From the NCBI GenBank assembly GCA_051878795.1, contig JBJEKU010000053.1, positions 1 through 14,523 on the forward strand: a stretch of 14,523 nucleotides of DNA. Direction: 5' to 3'. This document shows, piece by piece, positions 6,001 to 12,913 of the stretch. Numbering within the stretch: position 1 is the stretch's first letter; each line of letters begins with the position of its first letter. The notes beneath the pieces were generated by a model. The model was not told where the DNA came from and ran no database searches. It was given only the letters and a program-made list of their open reading frames with translations. The DNA comes from W1P20-047 sp051878795. Lineage in GTDB: Bacteria; Actinomycetota; Coriobacteriia; Coriobacteriales; Eggerthellaceae. Made by a program: the position numbers and the translations under genes.

Positions 6001-8742
6001 ATGACGGAGAAGACCAGGCCCGGCAGGCTGGACCCCCTGCGCTTTGTCGGCGCCTATACCGCTCTTTTCGCGGTCGTAGCCCTGCTTGCCTTCATCGTGC
6101 CTATCGCGCAGGGCAAGACGCTTATCTGGGAAGGCGACGGCATGAAGCAGCATCTGCAGGCACTCGCCTTCATGGGGATGTGGCTGCGAAGCGCCTTCGA
6201 ATCGCTTGTCTCGGGCGGCGGATTCAGCCTTCCCACCTTCAGCTTCGCCATGGGCTACGGAAGCGACATCGTCTCGAACATGAGCTATTACGCCATCGGG
6301 GACCCTTTGAACCTGGTGAGCATCTTCGTTCCCGCCGAGTACACCTACATCCTGTTCAACATCCTCGCAGTCCTGCGCATGTATCTCGCGGGCCTGACCT
6401 TCTCGCTCTATTGCCATAAGATGCGCATCTCCTGCCCTCCGGGCATCCTTGCAGGCGCCATCGGCTATGCCTTCTGCCTGTTCGCGCTCTGTGCCTCGGT
6501 CCGCCATCCCTTCTTCCTCAACGCGATGGTGTACTTCCCACTCGTCCTGCTGGGCATCGAACGCATCATTGCCACACGCAAACCCGGGCTCTTCGTCGCC
6601 GCAATCGCCGTTTCCGCGCTTTCCAACTTCTATTTCTTCTATATGATCTTCGCGCTCATGGCGCTCTACATCATCTGGCGCCTTGCCTGGCTGCATGGAC
6701 GCGACATCAAAGCGTCACTGCGCGACTTCGGATGGCTCGTATACTGCGGCACTATCGGCGTGCTCATCTCATGCATCCTGTTCGTGCCGTCTGCCATGGC
6801 CGTTTTCTCGGATGTTCGCTCAGCCGGAGAAACCGCCGTGAGCCTGCTCTACAGCTCGGACTACTACAAGGCCTTCCTGTTCGGCTTCTCATCCGTAGCA
6901 GATCCCGGCGACTGGAGCTTCTGCGGATTCGGAGCCATTACCCTGCTCGCGGTCTTCCTGCTGTTTTCCCGCAAGGGCAACCGCCCGATGAAAATCGCCT
7001 TCACAGCGCTTTCCGCCATGCTGCTCATCCCTGCCGCAGGACTTGCTATGAACGGCTTTTCCTACGTCTCCAACCGCTGGATCTGGGGATATAGCATGCT
7101 CGTCTGCTGTATCCTCGCCATGAACTGGCATCGCCTGCGTTCCCTCGATCGCAAGGACGCCCTGACCCTGGGCCTTTGCATGCTCGCCTACCTCGCCGCG
7201 AGCGCTTGGTGCGCATGCTCTATCTACGGTACTGCCCAGGCGATCCTGCTCTGCGCCTTCCAAGGCACCATCGCGGCAGGCGCCATCGCCGTTTCCCGCA
7301 CCAACGGAAAACGCAAGGGCGGCTTGGAGCGCAAGGCAGATGCCTGCCTTATCTGCCTGATGGCCGCAACTATCGCGGCGAATGCCTTCTGCCTGCTCGC
7401 ACCTTTCGCCGGGGGATATGCAGACAAGCTTTTGACCTGGGATTATGCATCCAATCTGCAGGAAAGCGAGGCGAAGATCACCGCCGATGAAGCTGATGGC
7501 GACCTTGATTTCTGGCGCTATTCCGGGAGCTATTGGATTATCCGACCCAACGCCGGGCTCACGGCCAACGCACCTTCGACCGATTATTACTGGAGCCTTT
7601 CCAACCCCCATATCGCTCGGTTCATGGCGGAAATGGGCGTAAATACCCAAGAATACGAGGCGAACCGCTACCGGAACCTCGATGAACGCACCATGCTCGA
7701 GACCCTCTCACGCGTGGATTACCACCTCGCGGTGGAGGGCGAACCCATCCCTTACGGTTTCACCTTGTCGGAAGAAGAAGCCGAAGAGCAATCCCGCAGC
7801 TGGAAGATATACGAGAACGAAAACCCGCTGCCCTTCGCATACACCAGCTCCACCCAGATCTGCCGAACGGATTACGGATCCTTGGACATGATGCAGCGCC
7901 AGCAGGCAGTGCTGCAGACAGTCGTGACCGATGAAGCCGTAGAAGGGATCGATCAAGCGGAAATCAAGGACGAATCCACGCTAGCCCCCTTCACCGTCGA
8001 AACATCGAAGGGCGTGAAAGCTCATCCCGATGGCAGCTTCACCGCCGACGGCCCCGGATACATCACCCTCACCTTCGAAGGGCTACCCGAAACCGAAACC
8101 TATCTCGAAGTCGCCAACCTGGTCTGCGATACCCCACGCAGCAAACTGGGCTTCGCCATCACCTTCACGTTCCAAGACGGATCGGAAACGGAACGGACCC
8201 TGCGCTTCGCCACCGAAGGCTACCATGGCAGCTCGGGACGCACCGATTTCCTGGTCAACGGAGGCTATTCCGAACAGGCCGTCACCCAAATCCGCATCAA
8301 GCTTCCCGTTGAAGGCACCTACCTCATGGATCTTTCCGTGGTATGCCAGGGCTTCGATAGCTACCAAGGGCAGGTGGAAGCCCTTGCTTCGACAGGAGAA
8401 ACCGATCTCGACCTGGGGTACCCCTCCAATGGCCTCGCCGCAAGCAATCGCATTTCCTTCGATATCGAAGCAGTCGGGCGCTCAGTGCTCACCACCGCCG
8501 TCCCCTATTCCGAAGGCTGGTCGATCACCATCGACGGACAGCCCGCCGATCCCATCCCCACGAACACCATGTATCTAGGATGCGCGATCGACGCGGGAAC
8601 CCATCATGTGGAATTGACCTACCGCACCCCGGGCCTTCGCCTTGGTGCCATGCTCAGCGCAACGGGCCTTCTCCTGCTCGGAGCCCTCATGATGATCCTC
8701 CGCCGAAAGCGTAGGGAAAACCACCGCGTTCATGGGTGGTAA
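6001..8742 (+). CDS. YfhO-family membrane protein (GT-C-like glycosyltransferase)
   Basis: 913 aa, close to the size of Bacillus YfhO. The first helix (about 15-36) is followed by IWEGDGMKQH (42-51), the family's early-loop acidic motif with Asp46 as candidate catalytic residue. Next comes SYYAIGDPLNLVSIFVP (95-111), typical of YfhO. Roughly 12 membrane segments run to about residue 490. Then comes a long extracytoplasmic, beta-rich region with the closing YSEGWSITIDGQPADPI block, and a last helix just before the basic C-terminus. In Bacillus and Listeria, YfhO/GtlB works with a CsbB/GtlA GT and a GtrA-type flippase to add sugars to lipoteichoic acid. Here the same two partners follow directly (8797 and 9803). 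Family assignment is firm; acceptor and sugar are unknown. Confidence 0.88.
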   Translation: MTEKTRPGRLDPLRFVGAYTALFAVVALLAFIVPIAQGKTLIWEGDGMKQHLQALAFMGMWLRSAFESLVSGGGFSLPTFSFAMGYGSDIVSNMSYYAIGDPLNLVSIFVPAEYTYILFNILAVLRMYLAGLTFSLYCHKMRISCPPGILAGAIGYAFCLFALCASVRHPFFLNAMVYFPLVLLGIERIIATRKPGLFVAAIAVSALSNFYFFYMIFALMALYIIWRLAWLHGRDIKASLRDFGWLVYCGTIGVLISCILFVPSAMAVFSDVRSAGETAVSLLYSSDYYKAFLFGFSSVADPGDWSFCGFGAITLLAVFLLFSRKGNRPMKIAFTALSAMLLIPAAGLAMNGFSYVSNRWIWGYSMLVCCILAMNWHRLRSLDRKDALTLGLCMLAYLAASAWCACSIYGTAQAILLCAFQGTIAAGAIAVSRTNGKRKGGLERKADACLICLMAATIAANAFCLLAPFAGGYADKLLTWDYASNLQESEAKITADEADGDLDFWRYSGSYWIIRPNAGLTANAPSTDYYWSLSNPHIARFMAEMGVNTQEYEANRYRNLDERTMLETLSRVDYHLAVEGEPIPYGFTLSEEEAEEQSRSWKIYENENPLPFAYTSSTQICRTDYGSLDMMQRQQAVLQTVVTDEAVEGIDQAEIKDESTLAPFTVETSKGVKAHPDGSFTADGPGYITLTFEGLPETETYLEVANLVCDTPRSKLGFAITFTFQDGSETERTLRFATEGYHGSSGRTDFLVNGGYSEQAVTQIRIKLPVEGTYLMDLSVVCQGFDSYQGQVEALASTGETDLDLGYPSNGLAASNRISFDIEAVGRSVLTTAVPYSEGWSITIDGQPADPIPTNTMYLGCAIDAGTHHVELTYRTPGLRLGAMLSATGLLLLGALMMILRRKRRENHRVHGW

Positions 8743-8796
8743 AATGGGCGGATGCATGGTTTCTGAGGAACGGACCCTTGAAAGGCAAGCCCGCGC

Positions 8797-9789
8797 ATGG
8801 AATACGAACTTTCGCTCATAGCCCCGGCTTTCAACGAGGCGCAGAATATCGAGCCCTTCTGCCGCATGGTGCTGGCAGATCTCGCACCGCGCGTCGGGGG
8901 TCCCATGGAAATCATCTTCATCGACGATGGCAGCAGCGACGGAACCTTCGAACGCATGCAGGAGGCCATCGGAATCTGCGAACCGGTCTGCGATGTCGCC
9001 GCCGTTCGCTTCTCGCGCAACTTCGGCAAGGAATCCGCCATGTTCGCGGGTCTCGAACAGGCGCAGGGACGCTATTGCGGTTTCATCGACGTCGACTTGC
9101 AGCAACCCGCAAGCGACATGGCCAACATGCTCGACCTGCTCAAGGCGTCCCCCAACGCCGACTGCGTCGCCGCAGTCGCAAGCAAACGCACCAAGGGAGG
9201 TCTTTCCTCCAAGCTCTCCGAGGACTTCTACCGCATCCTGGGCAGGTCTTCGGGAATGGATGTCATCGCCAACGCAAGCGACTTCAGGGTGTTCACCCGC
9301 ACGGTTGCCGAAGCCCTGGTCAGCATGCCCGAATACCATCGCTTCTCGAAGGGCCTGTTCGCATGGGTAGGATTTTCCACCATCCCCTACGAATACACGC
9401 CGAAAAACAGGCATGCCGGCCAAACCAACTGGTCGCTGCGCGATCTGTGTGCCTACGCGATAGACGGCCTGCTTTCCTTCACCACCGCCCCGCTGCGCAT
9501 CGCCACTATCGTCGGGCTGTTCGCATCCATGCTCGCAGCCATCTACCTGGTCGTTCAGATCTTCCAGCGACTGTACTTCGGCGTCGATGTGCCGGGCTAT
9601 GCCACCTTGGTGGTGCTGATCCTGTTCTTCGGGGGACTGCAGATGGTGTTGCTGGGCATCCTGGGCGAATACCTGGGCCGCCTTTACATCGAAAGCAAGC
9701 GCAGGCCCATCTACCTGGTGAAACAGATCGAGCGAACCCAGACGCAAGGCACCGACGATACGCCCCGCCCCTCCGATTTACCCAGATAG
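8797..9789 (+). CDS. Family 2 polyprenyl-phosphate glycosyltransferase (CsbB/GtrB/DPM1-like)
   Basis: 330 aa. Predicted to move a sugar from a nucleotide donor to undecaprenyl phosphate on the cytoplasmic face. The GT-A domain (about 1-210) has PAFNEAQNI (10-18), IDDGSSDGT (42-50), SRNFGKESA (73-81), the metal-binding DxD as DVDLQQP (98-104) and SDFRVFTR (151-158). These are the standard order of motifs for this branch, which more often reads DADLQDP. Two membrane helices follow (about 216-246 and 258-287), then a basic and polar tail, as in GtrB/CsbB. AAAGG lies 11 bp before the ATG. It starts 54 bp after the YfhO gene and ends 13 bp before the GtrA gene. Sugar specificity (Glc, GlcNAc, Gal or other) cannot be read. 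Confidence 0.93.
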   Translation: MEYELSLIAPAFNEAQNIEPFCRMVLADLAPRVGGPMEIIFIDDGSSDGTFERMQEAIGICEPVCDVAAVRFSRNFGKESAMFAGLEQAQGRYCGFIDVDLQQPASDMANMLDLLKASPNADCVAAVASKRTKGGLSSKLSEDFYRILGRSSGMDVIANASDFRVFTRTVAEALVSMPEYHRFSKGLFAWVGFSTIPYEYTPKNRHAGQTNWSLRDLCAYAIDGLLSFTTAPLRIATIVGLFASMLAAIYLVVQIFQRLYFGVDVPGYATLVVLILFFGGLQMVLLGILGEYLGRLYIESKRRPIYLVKQIERTQTQGTDDTPRPSDLPR

Positions 9790-9802
9790 GATACTGAAGG
9801 CC

Positions 9803-10180
9803 ATGAGAAGGGAACGGATCGTCCAAATCGCGAAATACCTGCTCGTCGGGGGTTCAACCGCCCTACTGGAGCTGATGCTGTTCTGGCTGCTCTGCCTGTT
9901 CACGGCGGACAACCTGGTTCTTTCCAATATCATCGCCGTACTCACCGCAACCTGCGCTAACTTCCTCCTGAACGGAAAGCTCACCTTCCAGGGATCGAGC
10001 AACATGCTTCGCAGTGCCATCCTGTATGCACTGCTTTTCCTATTCAACCTAGCATTCTCCACCATCACCATCAACGCACTCGGAGCAAGCCCGATTCCGC
10101 CCGTTGTGGTGAAGGCCTTCACGCAAGCGTGCATCGTCGTATGGAATTTCGTTCTCTATCGGAAAGTGGTATTCAAGTAG
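9803..10180 (+). CDS. GtrA-family membrane protein (lipid-linked sugar flippase)
   Basis: 125 aa, the usual length for PF04138 proteins. Four hydrophobic helices lie at about 9-31, 38-56, 71-90 and 100-117. The conserved ANFLLNGKLTF (52-62) follows helix 2 and the closing VVWNFVLYRKVVF (112-124) marks the family. GtrA-like proteins are believed to flip undecaprenyl-phosphate-sugar made by the neighbouring GT so that a GT-C enzyme can use it outside. Last gene of the plus-strand run, 13 bp after the GT. GAAGG is only 2 bp before the ATG, a tight site, so coupling to the upstream gene may help translation. Confidence 0.92.
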   Translation: MRRERIVQIAKYLLVGGSTALLELMLFWLLCLFTADNLVLSNIIAVLTATCANFLLNGKLTFQGSSNMLRSAILYALLFLFNLAFSTITINALGASPIPPVVVKAFTQACIVVWNFVLYRKVVFK

Positions 10181-10232
10181 CCTGCACTTGACGGCATCCA
10201 TTCCAATACCGTCAAGGAATCTCTCATGCAGG
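10181..10232 (+). repeat. Two-part dyad directly after the GtrA stop codon
   Basis: CTTGACGG (10187-10216 outer limits) pairs perfectly with CCGTCAAG over a 14-base loop. The preceding CCTGCA (10181-10186) pairs with TGCAGG (10227-10232) across a 10-base one-sided bulge. No T-run follows, so it is not a classical intrinsic terminator, but its place just after the operon's last stop fits a 3'-end stabilising or Rho-assisted stem. Confidence 0.45.
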
Positions 10233-10276
10233 TACCGCCAAGAATCATCCGCAAAATTGCCGTGCCCCTATGCTGG

Positions 10277-10293
10277 CGCAGGTTTTGCCTGCG
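10277..10293. repeat. Short hairpin CGCAGG-TTTTG-CCTGCG
   Basis: A perfect 6-bp stem with a 5-base loop lies in the convergent intergenic region. No T-run follows on either strand. Confidence 0.4.
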
Positions 10294-10323
10294 ATTCGTC
10301 CCACCTAGGCATCCGCTCGTCTG

Positions 10324-10359
10324 GCATCGATGAGCGATGCATCCAGATAGTGGTATCTG
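10324..10359. repeat. Two adjacent small hairpins
   Basis: GCATCG-ATGAG-CGATGC (10324-10340) is followed after 3 bases by CAGATA-GTGG-TATCTG (10344-10359). Both stems are perfect 6-bp pairs. The first can re-pair using TCTGG/CCAGA flanks, so the two are partly exclusive. No T-run follows on either strand. Confidence 0.4.
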
Positions 10360-10391
10360 CATTCCGCATGGCCGAAGAGATATGCGGCGGC

Positions 10392-10463
10392 AAAAGAGCT
10401 CGGGCTGCCGAAGAAACATCTATCCCTTCTCCGCATATGCGACGAACAGTCGACAGCCCGAGC
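10392..10463 (-). terminator. Intrinsic terminator of the second DUF6541-like gene
   Basis: Read on the minus strand, GCTCGGGCTGTCGA (10463-10450) pairs with TCGGCAGCCCGAGC (10411-10398). This is a 14-bp stem with one G-U pair. It is followed at once by TCTTTT (10397-10392). It lies 41 bp past the stop codon of the minus-strand gene. The 38-base loop is long for a terminator and contains its own palindrome CGCATATGCG (10432-10441). The plus-strand reading lacks a T-run, so it serves the minus-strand gene. Confidence 0.72.
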
Positions 10464-10503
10464 AAGCGCGACCCGCGAAACAAGCGCAAGTCCGCCGCCC
10501 TTG

Positions 10504-12627
10504 TTACTTTATCCTATCGATGCGCATATCCCCAGAAGCAAGCACCTCTTCAAAGCCCTCGGTTTCTCCGTCAATGGACCCGATGCCGCGCCAATCCTGC
10601 GCAGAGTACTCGCGTTCCAAGGTGGAGGACCCTTCTCCAAGACCATGATCCAGCTGAAGCACGTATTCGATGCCCAGCTCCTTGGCGGCAGCACGCACTT
10701 CCGGATCCCAAGCGATATCGCACAGGCGGGTTTCCACAATATATTCGGCGCTCCCCTCTTCGGAATAGGTGGCATTCGACTTGAAATAGGTGTTCAGCCC
10801 ATCCAGACCGTAAGCATACGCGCTTCCGTCATACGGAAAATTCATCACCAGCGCACCATCGGGAATCAGCTCCTTGGCTTCCTGGACGAACTCGCGTTCT
10901 TCGGAATGATAGATGGTGAAACCGCCCTCCCAATCGTTGATCGCATATAGCTTCGACATGCATTGCCCCAAAGACCTGGTCGTCACGCCTTCGGAGGAAG
11001 AATATCCCACAGGGAAGCACACCAAAGCCAGCATCAAACCGATTGCCGCCACGCAGGCAGACGATGCACCCAGCACACGCACGCATATGCCACCAGACGC
11101 TTTCTGAGGGGCGGTTTCTACAGATTCCGAGTCCATGCCCGTTTCTTGCAATACAGCGCTTCTCTGAGCGCCTCCGTTCGACTTCCGCCGTTTGCAGACA
11201 AGGCACTCGAAGGCACCGGAGATTGCGGCAAGGCCCATGCCCGCCAAGGGCATGGCGATGATGGCGAACGAGGCCATCAACCTGAAATCGTGGTTGTACC
11301 AGAATCCGCACAAATAGGATTTCAGGGAGCAGGGATCGGTGGCGCTGCACACGACCAACTGGACCGCCGCAAGCAGATAGGCAGCCACAAGCCACCTGCA
11401 TCCTTTAGTCCTAAGCGCTGCAACCGCACCGCAGAGTACCAGAAAGGCAAGCGGGATATTCGCCGAAAACCACCTGAAGCGGATAAGCAAGACCCCTGCC
11501 ACCGCTTCGGAAACGCTCGATTTCGCGGTGTAGGCATACTCCACCACCCCGCGGAACGCTTCCAAATCATGCACCGCCTTCCAAATGAGGGCGCACGCAA
11601 GAAGGAAGACGCCTACCGCCGCAGCTTTCAGAAGCGGTTTGCCGCTTGCTGCGCATCCCTTCAGGGAAAGCAGGTCCCAGATCCTCTGTGCACAGAAGGG
11701 AATCAGGAACACCGCCGCGGAAAACAGGGTATTGGGATGGGCGACCGAGATGACCCCCATCGCCACCACGCAGAGCAGCACCCGTTTCGCGCGATCCCGT
11801 AACGGCACTCCGCTATCCGTGCATGCGATGAACAGCACCGAGGCCAATGGCAGAAGCGAAAAGCCCACCACATTGGCCAACAGCGCTGAAAAGCGGATGA
11901 GGATCCAAGGAAAAGCAGGGAAAAGAAGCGATATCGCAGAGCAGCAGAAGGGAGAGGTCTTTTCCGAAGGAAGCACCAGAACCCCAAGCGCGAACATCCC
12001 CATAGGAAACACGACCGCGAACAGGGCGAACATCACCGCATTGATGGCGGCGGCAGTGGAAATGCCCAGACAGGACACCAGCAGGGCAGCATACACATGC
12101 AACACGCTCGGATAGAAGCCCCCCACATTCACCCCATCGATGGTCACATCAAGCGTCGACCAATTCCCGCTCTGCACCATCGCCATCACCTGCGAAAGAT
12201 GATGACCCATATCGTAGTTCTGGCTAACCGAATCGGGACCGTCCAAGGTCGCCAAAAACACAACTGACGCGATAAGTACATTGAAAACCAGCGCAGCGAT
12301 AAGCATCCTGACGTCGATAGAACGCCCGAAGAGCACAAGCCCACCCGAAGCATTCCGACCGTACGCCCCGCTTCGCCGATTAAGGAGCAACCGCAACGCT
12401 AGCACAGACAGGGCAATCGCCGCGACGGGCAAAACCATCAACATCCAATCGGTATGAATACCGACACGATAGAGCACGACCCCCAGGGCGACATATGCGA
12501 AAGTGGAGAAAACCGGAGCAAAGCAAACGGATTCGAACAAAGAAAACCCCGATGACCTTAACACCGCGGCACCCGGCACATAAACCAGCAGAAGCAACAA
12601 GAAGATTGCAGCAATCAACGCGATCAT
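10504..12627 (-). CDS. DUF6541-like polytopic membrane protein, copy 2 (candidate GT-C glycosyltransferase)
   Basis: 707 aa, ATG start with GGAGG 4 bp upstream. A clear paralog of the protein at 1993-4026, aligning with nearly constant register. The early loop has NYDMGHHLS (137-145; Asp139, His142-His143) and SGNWSTLD (153-160). AHPNT is at 296-300, DPCSLKS at 431-437 and GFWYNH at 441-446. The C-terminal soluble domain (about 545-707) carries EEREF (576-580) and MNFPYDGSAYAYGLDG (595-610). Multiple helices fill residues 1-540, with a polar cytoplasmic-looking insert at about 476-512. It lies 286 bp downstream of, and codirectional with, the second LCP gene, and ends in a strong terminator. 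The role is probably transfer or polymerisation of lipid-linked sugars (inference from topology and context). Divergence between the copies is high, so they probably differ in substrate. Confidence 0.8.
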   Translation of the reverse strand: MIALIAAIFLLLLLVYVPGAAVLRSSGFSLFESVCFAPVFSTFAYVALGVVLYRVGIHTDWMLMVLPVAAIALSVLALRLLLNRRSGAYGRNASGGLVLFGRSIDVRMLIAALVFNVLIASVVFLATLDGPDSVSQNYDMGHHLSQVMAMVQSGNWSTLDVTIDGVNVGGFYPSVLHVYAALLVSCLGISTAAAINAVMFALFAVVFPMGMFALGVLVLPSEKTSPFCCSAISLLFPAFPWILIRFSALLANVVGFSLLPLASVLFIACTDSGVPLRDRAKRVLLCVVAMGVISVAHPNTLFSAAVFLIPFCAQRIWDLLSLKGCAASGKPLLKAAAVGVFLLACALIWKAVHDLEAFRGVVEYAYTAKSSVSEAVAGVLLIRFRWFSANIPLAFLVLCGAVAALRTKGCRWLVAAYLLAAVQLVVCSATDPCSLKSYLCGFWYNHDFRLMASFAIIAMPLAGMGLAAISGAFECLVCKRRKSNGGAQRSAVLQETGMDSESVETAPQKASGGICVRVLGASSACVAAIGLMLALVCFPVGYSSSEGVTTRSLGQCMSKLYAINDWEGGFTIYHSEEREFVQEAKELIPDGALVMNFPYDGSAYAYGLDGLNTYFKSNATYSEEGSAEYIVETRLCDIAWDPEVRAAAKELGIEYVLQLDHGLGEGSSTLEREYSAQDWRGIGSIDGETEGFEEVLASGDMRIDRIK

Positions 12628-12913
12628 CTAGCCTCCGGACAATCAAAAACGAACAGGAATGGGCACATCCGCAAGCTTCCCGCTTGCCACCTTCCGCAAA
12701 TCGGAAGCATATTCGCCAAACGGAAACGCCAATCCCTTCGAAAGACCCAGATAAACCCCACCCCGCGATCGAATACCAACGCAAGATCAGAGTCCGATGC
12801 GATACGAGGAAAGGCAATGCGCGATGGTCGCGATCTTTTCAGAAGCAACCCGATGCATCCTGGAGCCTTCGGATGAAGGGGCAAGGCCATCCAGCCTAAA
12901 GCGAACGCGCTCC
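12628..12913 (-). other. Leader/intergenic between LCP gene 2 and DUF6541-like gene 2
   Basis: This 286-bp gap on the minus strand is too long for simple translational coupling. An 88-codon frame (12624-12890) ends exactly at the next gene's ATG but has no family character. I see no hairpin plus T-run that would end LCP transcription: AGCG-CGTT-CGCT just after the stop is too weak. A possible minus-strand promoter (TTGGCG, 15-bp spacer, TATGCT) lies around 12705-12735 but both boxes are weak. Two tandem hairpins near 12671-12707 are listed separately. Confidence 0.45.
12671..12707 (-). repeat. Two tandem leader hairpins upstream of DUF6541-like gene 2
   Basis: Two perfect 6-bp stems with 5-base loops stand 3 bp apart: CTTCCG-ATTTG-CGGAAG and GCAAGC-GGGAA-GCTTGC in minus-strand order. 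They are 44-80 bp upstream of the ATG at 12627, probably in the 5' leader. No T-run follows either, so they do not look like terminators. Confidence 0.4.

Larger units (their letters stand above)
10181..10503. other. Convergent intergenic region with many hairpins
   Basis: These 323 bp lie between the stop codons of the GtrA gene (plus) and the second DUF6541-like gene (minus). No credible gene is present; the open frames crossing it run out of the adjacent gene on the opposite strand and lack family character. It contains at least five inverted repeats, listed separately where they are strong: a two-part dyad right after the GtrA stop, a short hairpin at 10277-10293, two adjacent hairpins at 10324-10359, and a long-stem minus-strand terminator. 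Confidence 0.6.

Noticed and set aside
4449..6002. 517-codon open frame on the minus strand over the DUF6020-like gene
   Set aside because: Antisense shadow of a clear membrane-protein gene; Glu/Asp/His/Gln-rich with no recognisable motif and no ribosome binding site.
8736..9797. 353-codon plus-strand frame overlapping the GT2 gene, and a 390-codon antisense frame (8575-9747)
   Set aside because: The GT2 frame carries all catalytic motifs in order. The alternatives are Arg/His-rich out-of-frame translations without motifs.
10188..10784. 198-codon plus-strand frame across the convergent intergenic region
   Set aside because: It runs through the hairpin-rich gap and into antisense of the second DUF6541-like gene, with Arg/Ser/Pro-rich random-looking sequence.
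12820..12839. Plus-strand hairpin CGCGA-TGG-TCGCG followed by ATCTTTT
   Set aside because: It looks like a terminator, but no plus-strand gene is upstream of it and the stem is only 5 bp with a 3-base loop.
12624..12890. 88-codon minus-strand frame whose stop overlaps the ATG of the second DUF6541-like gene (ATGA)
   Set aside because: The overlap looks like translational coupling, but the product has no family character, weak start context, and a Trp/Arg-heavy composition like random translation. Conservation in relatives would change this.
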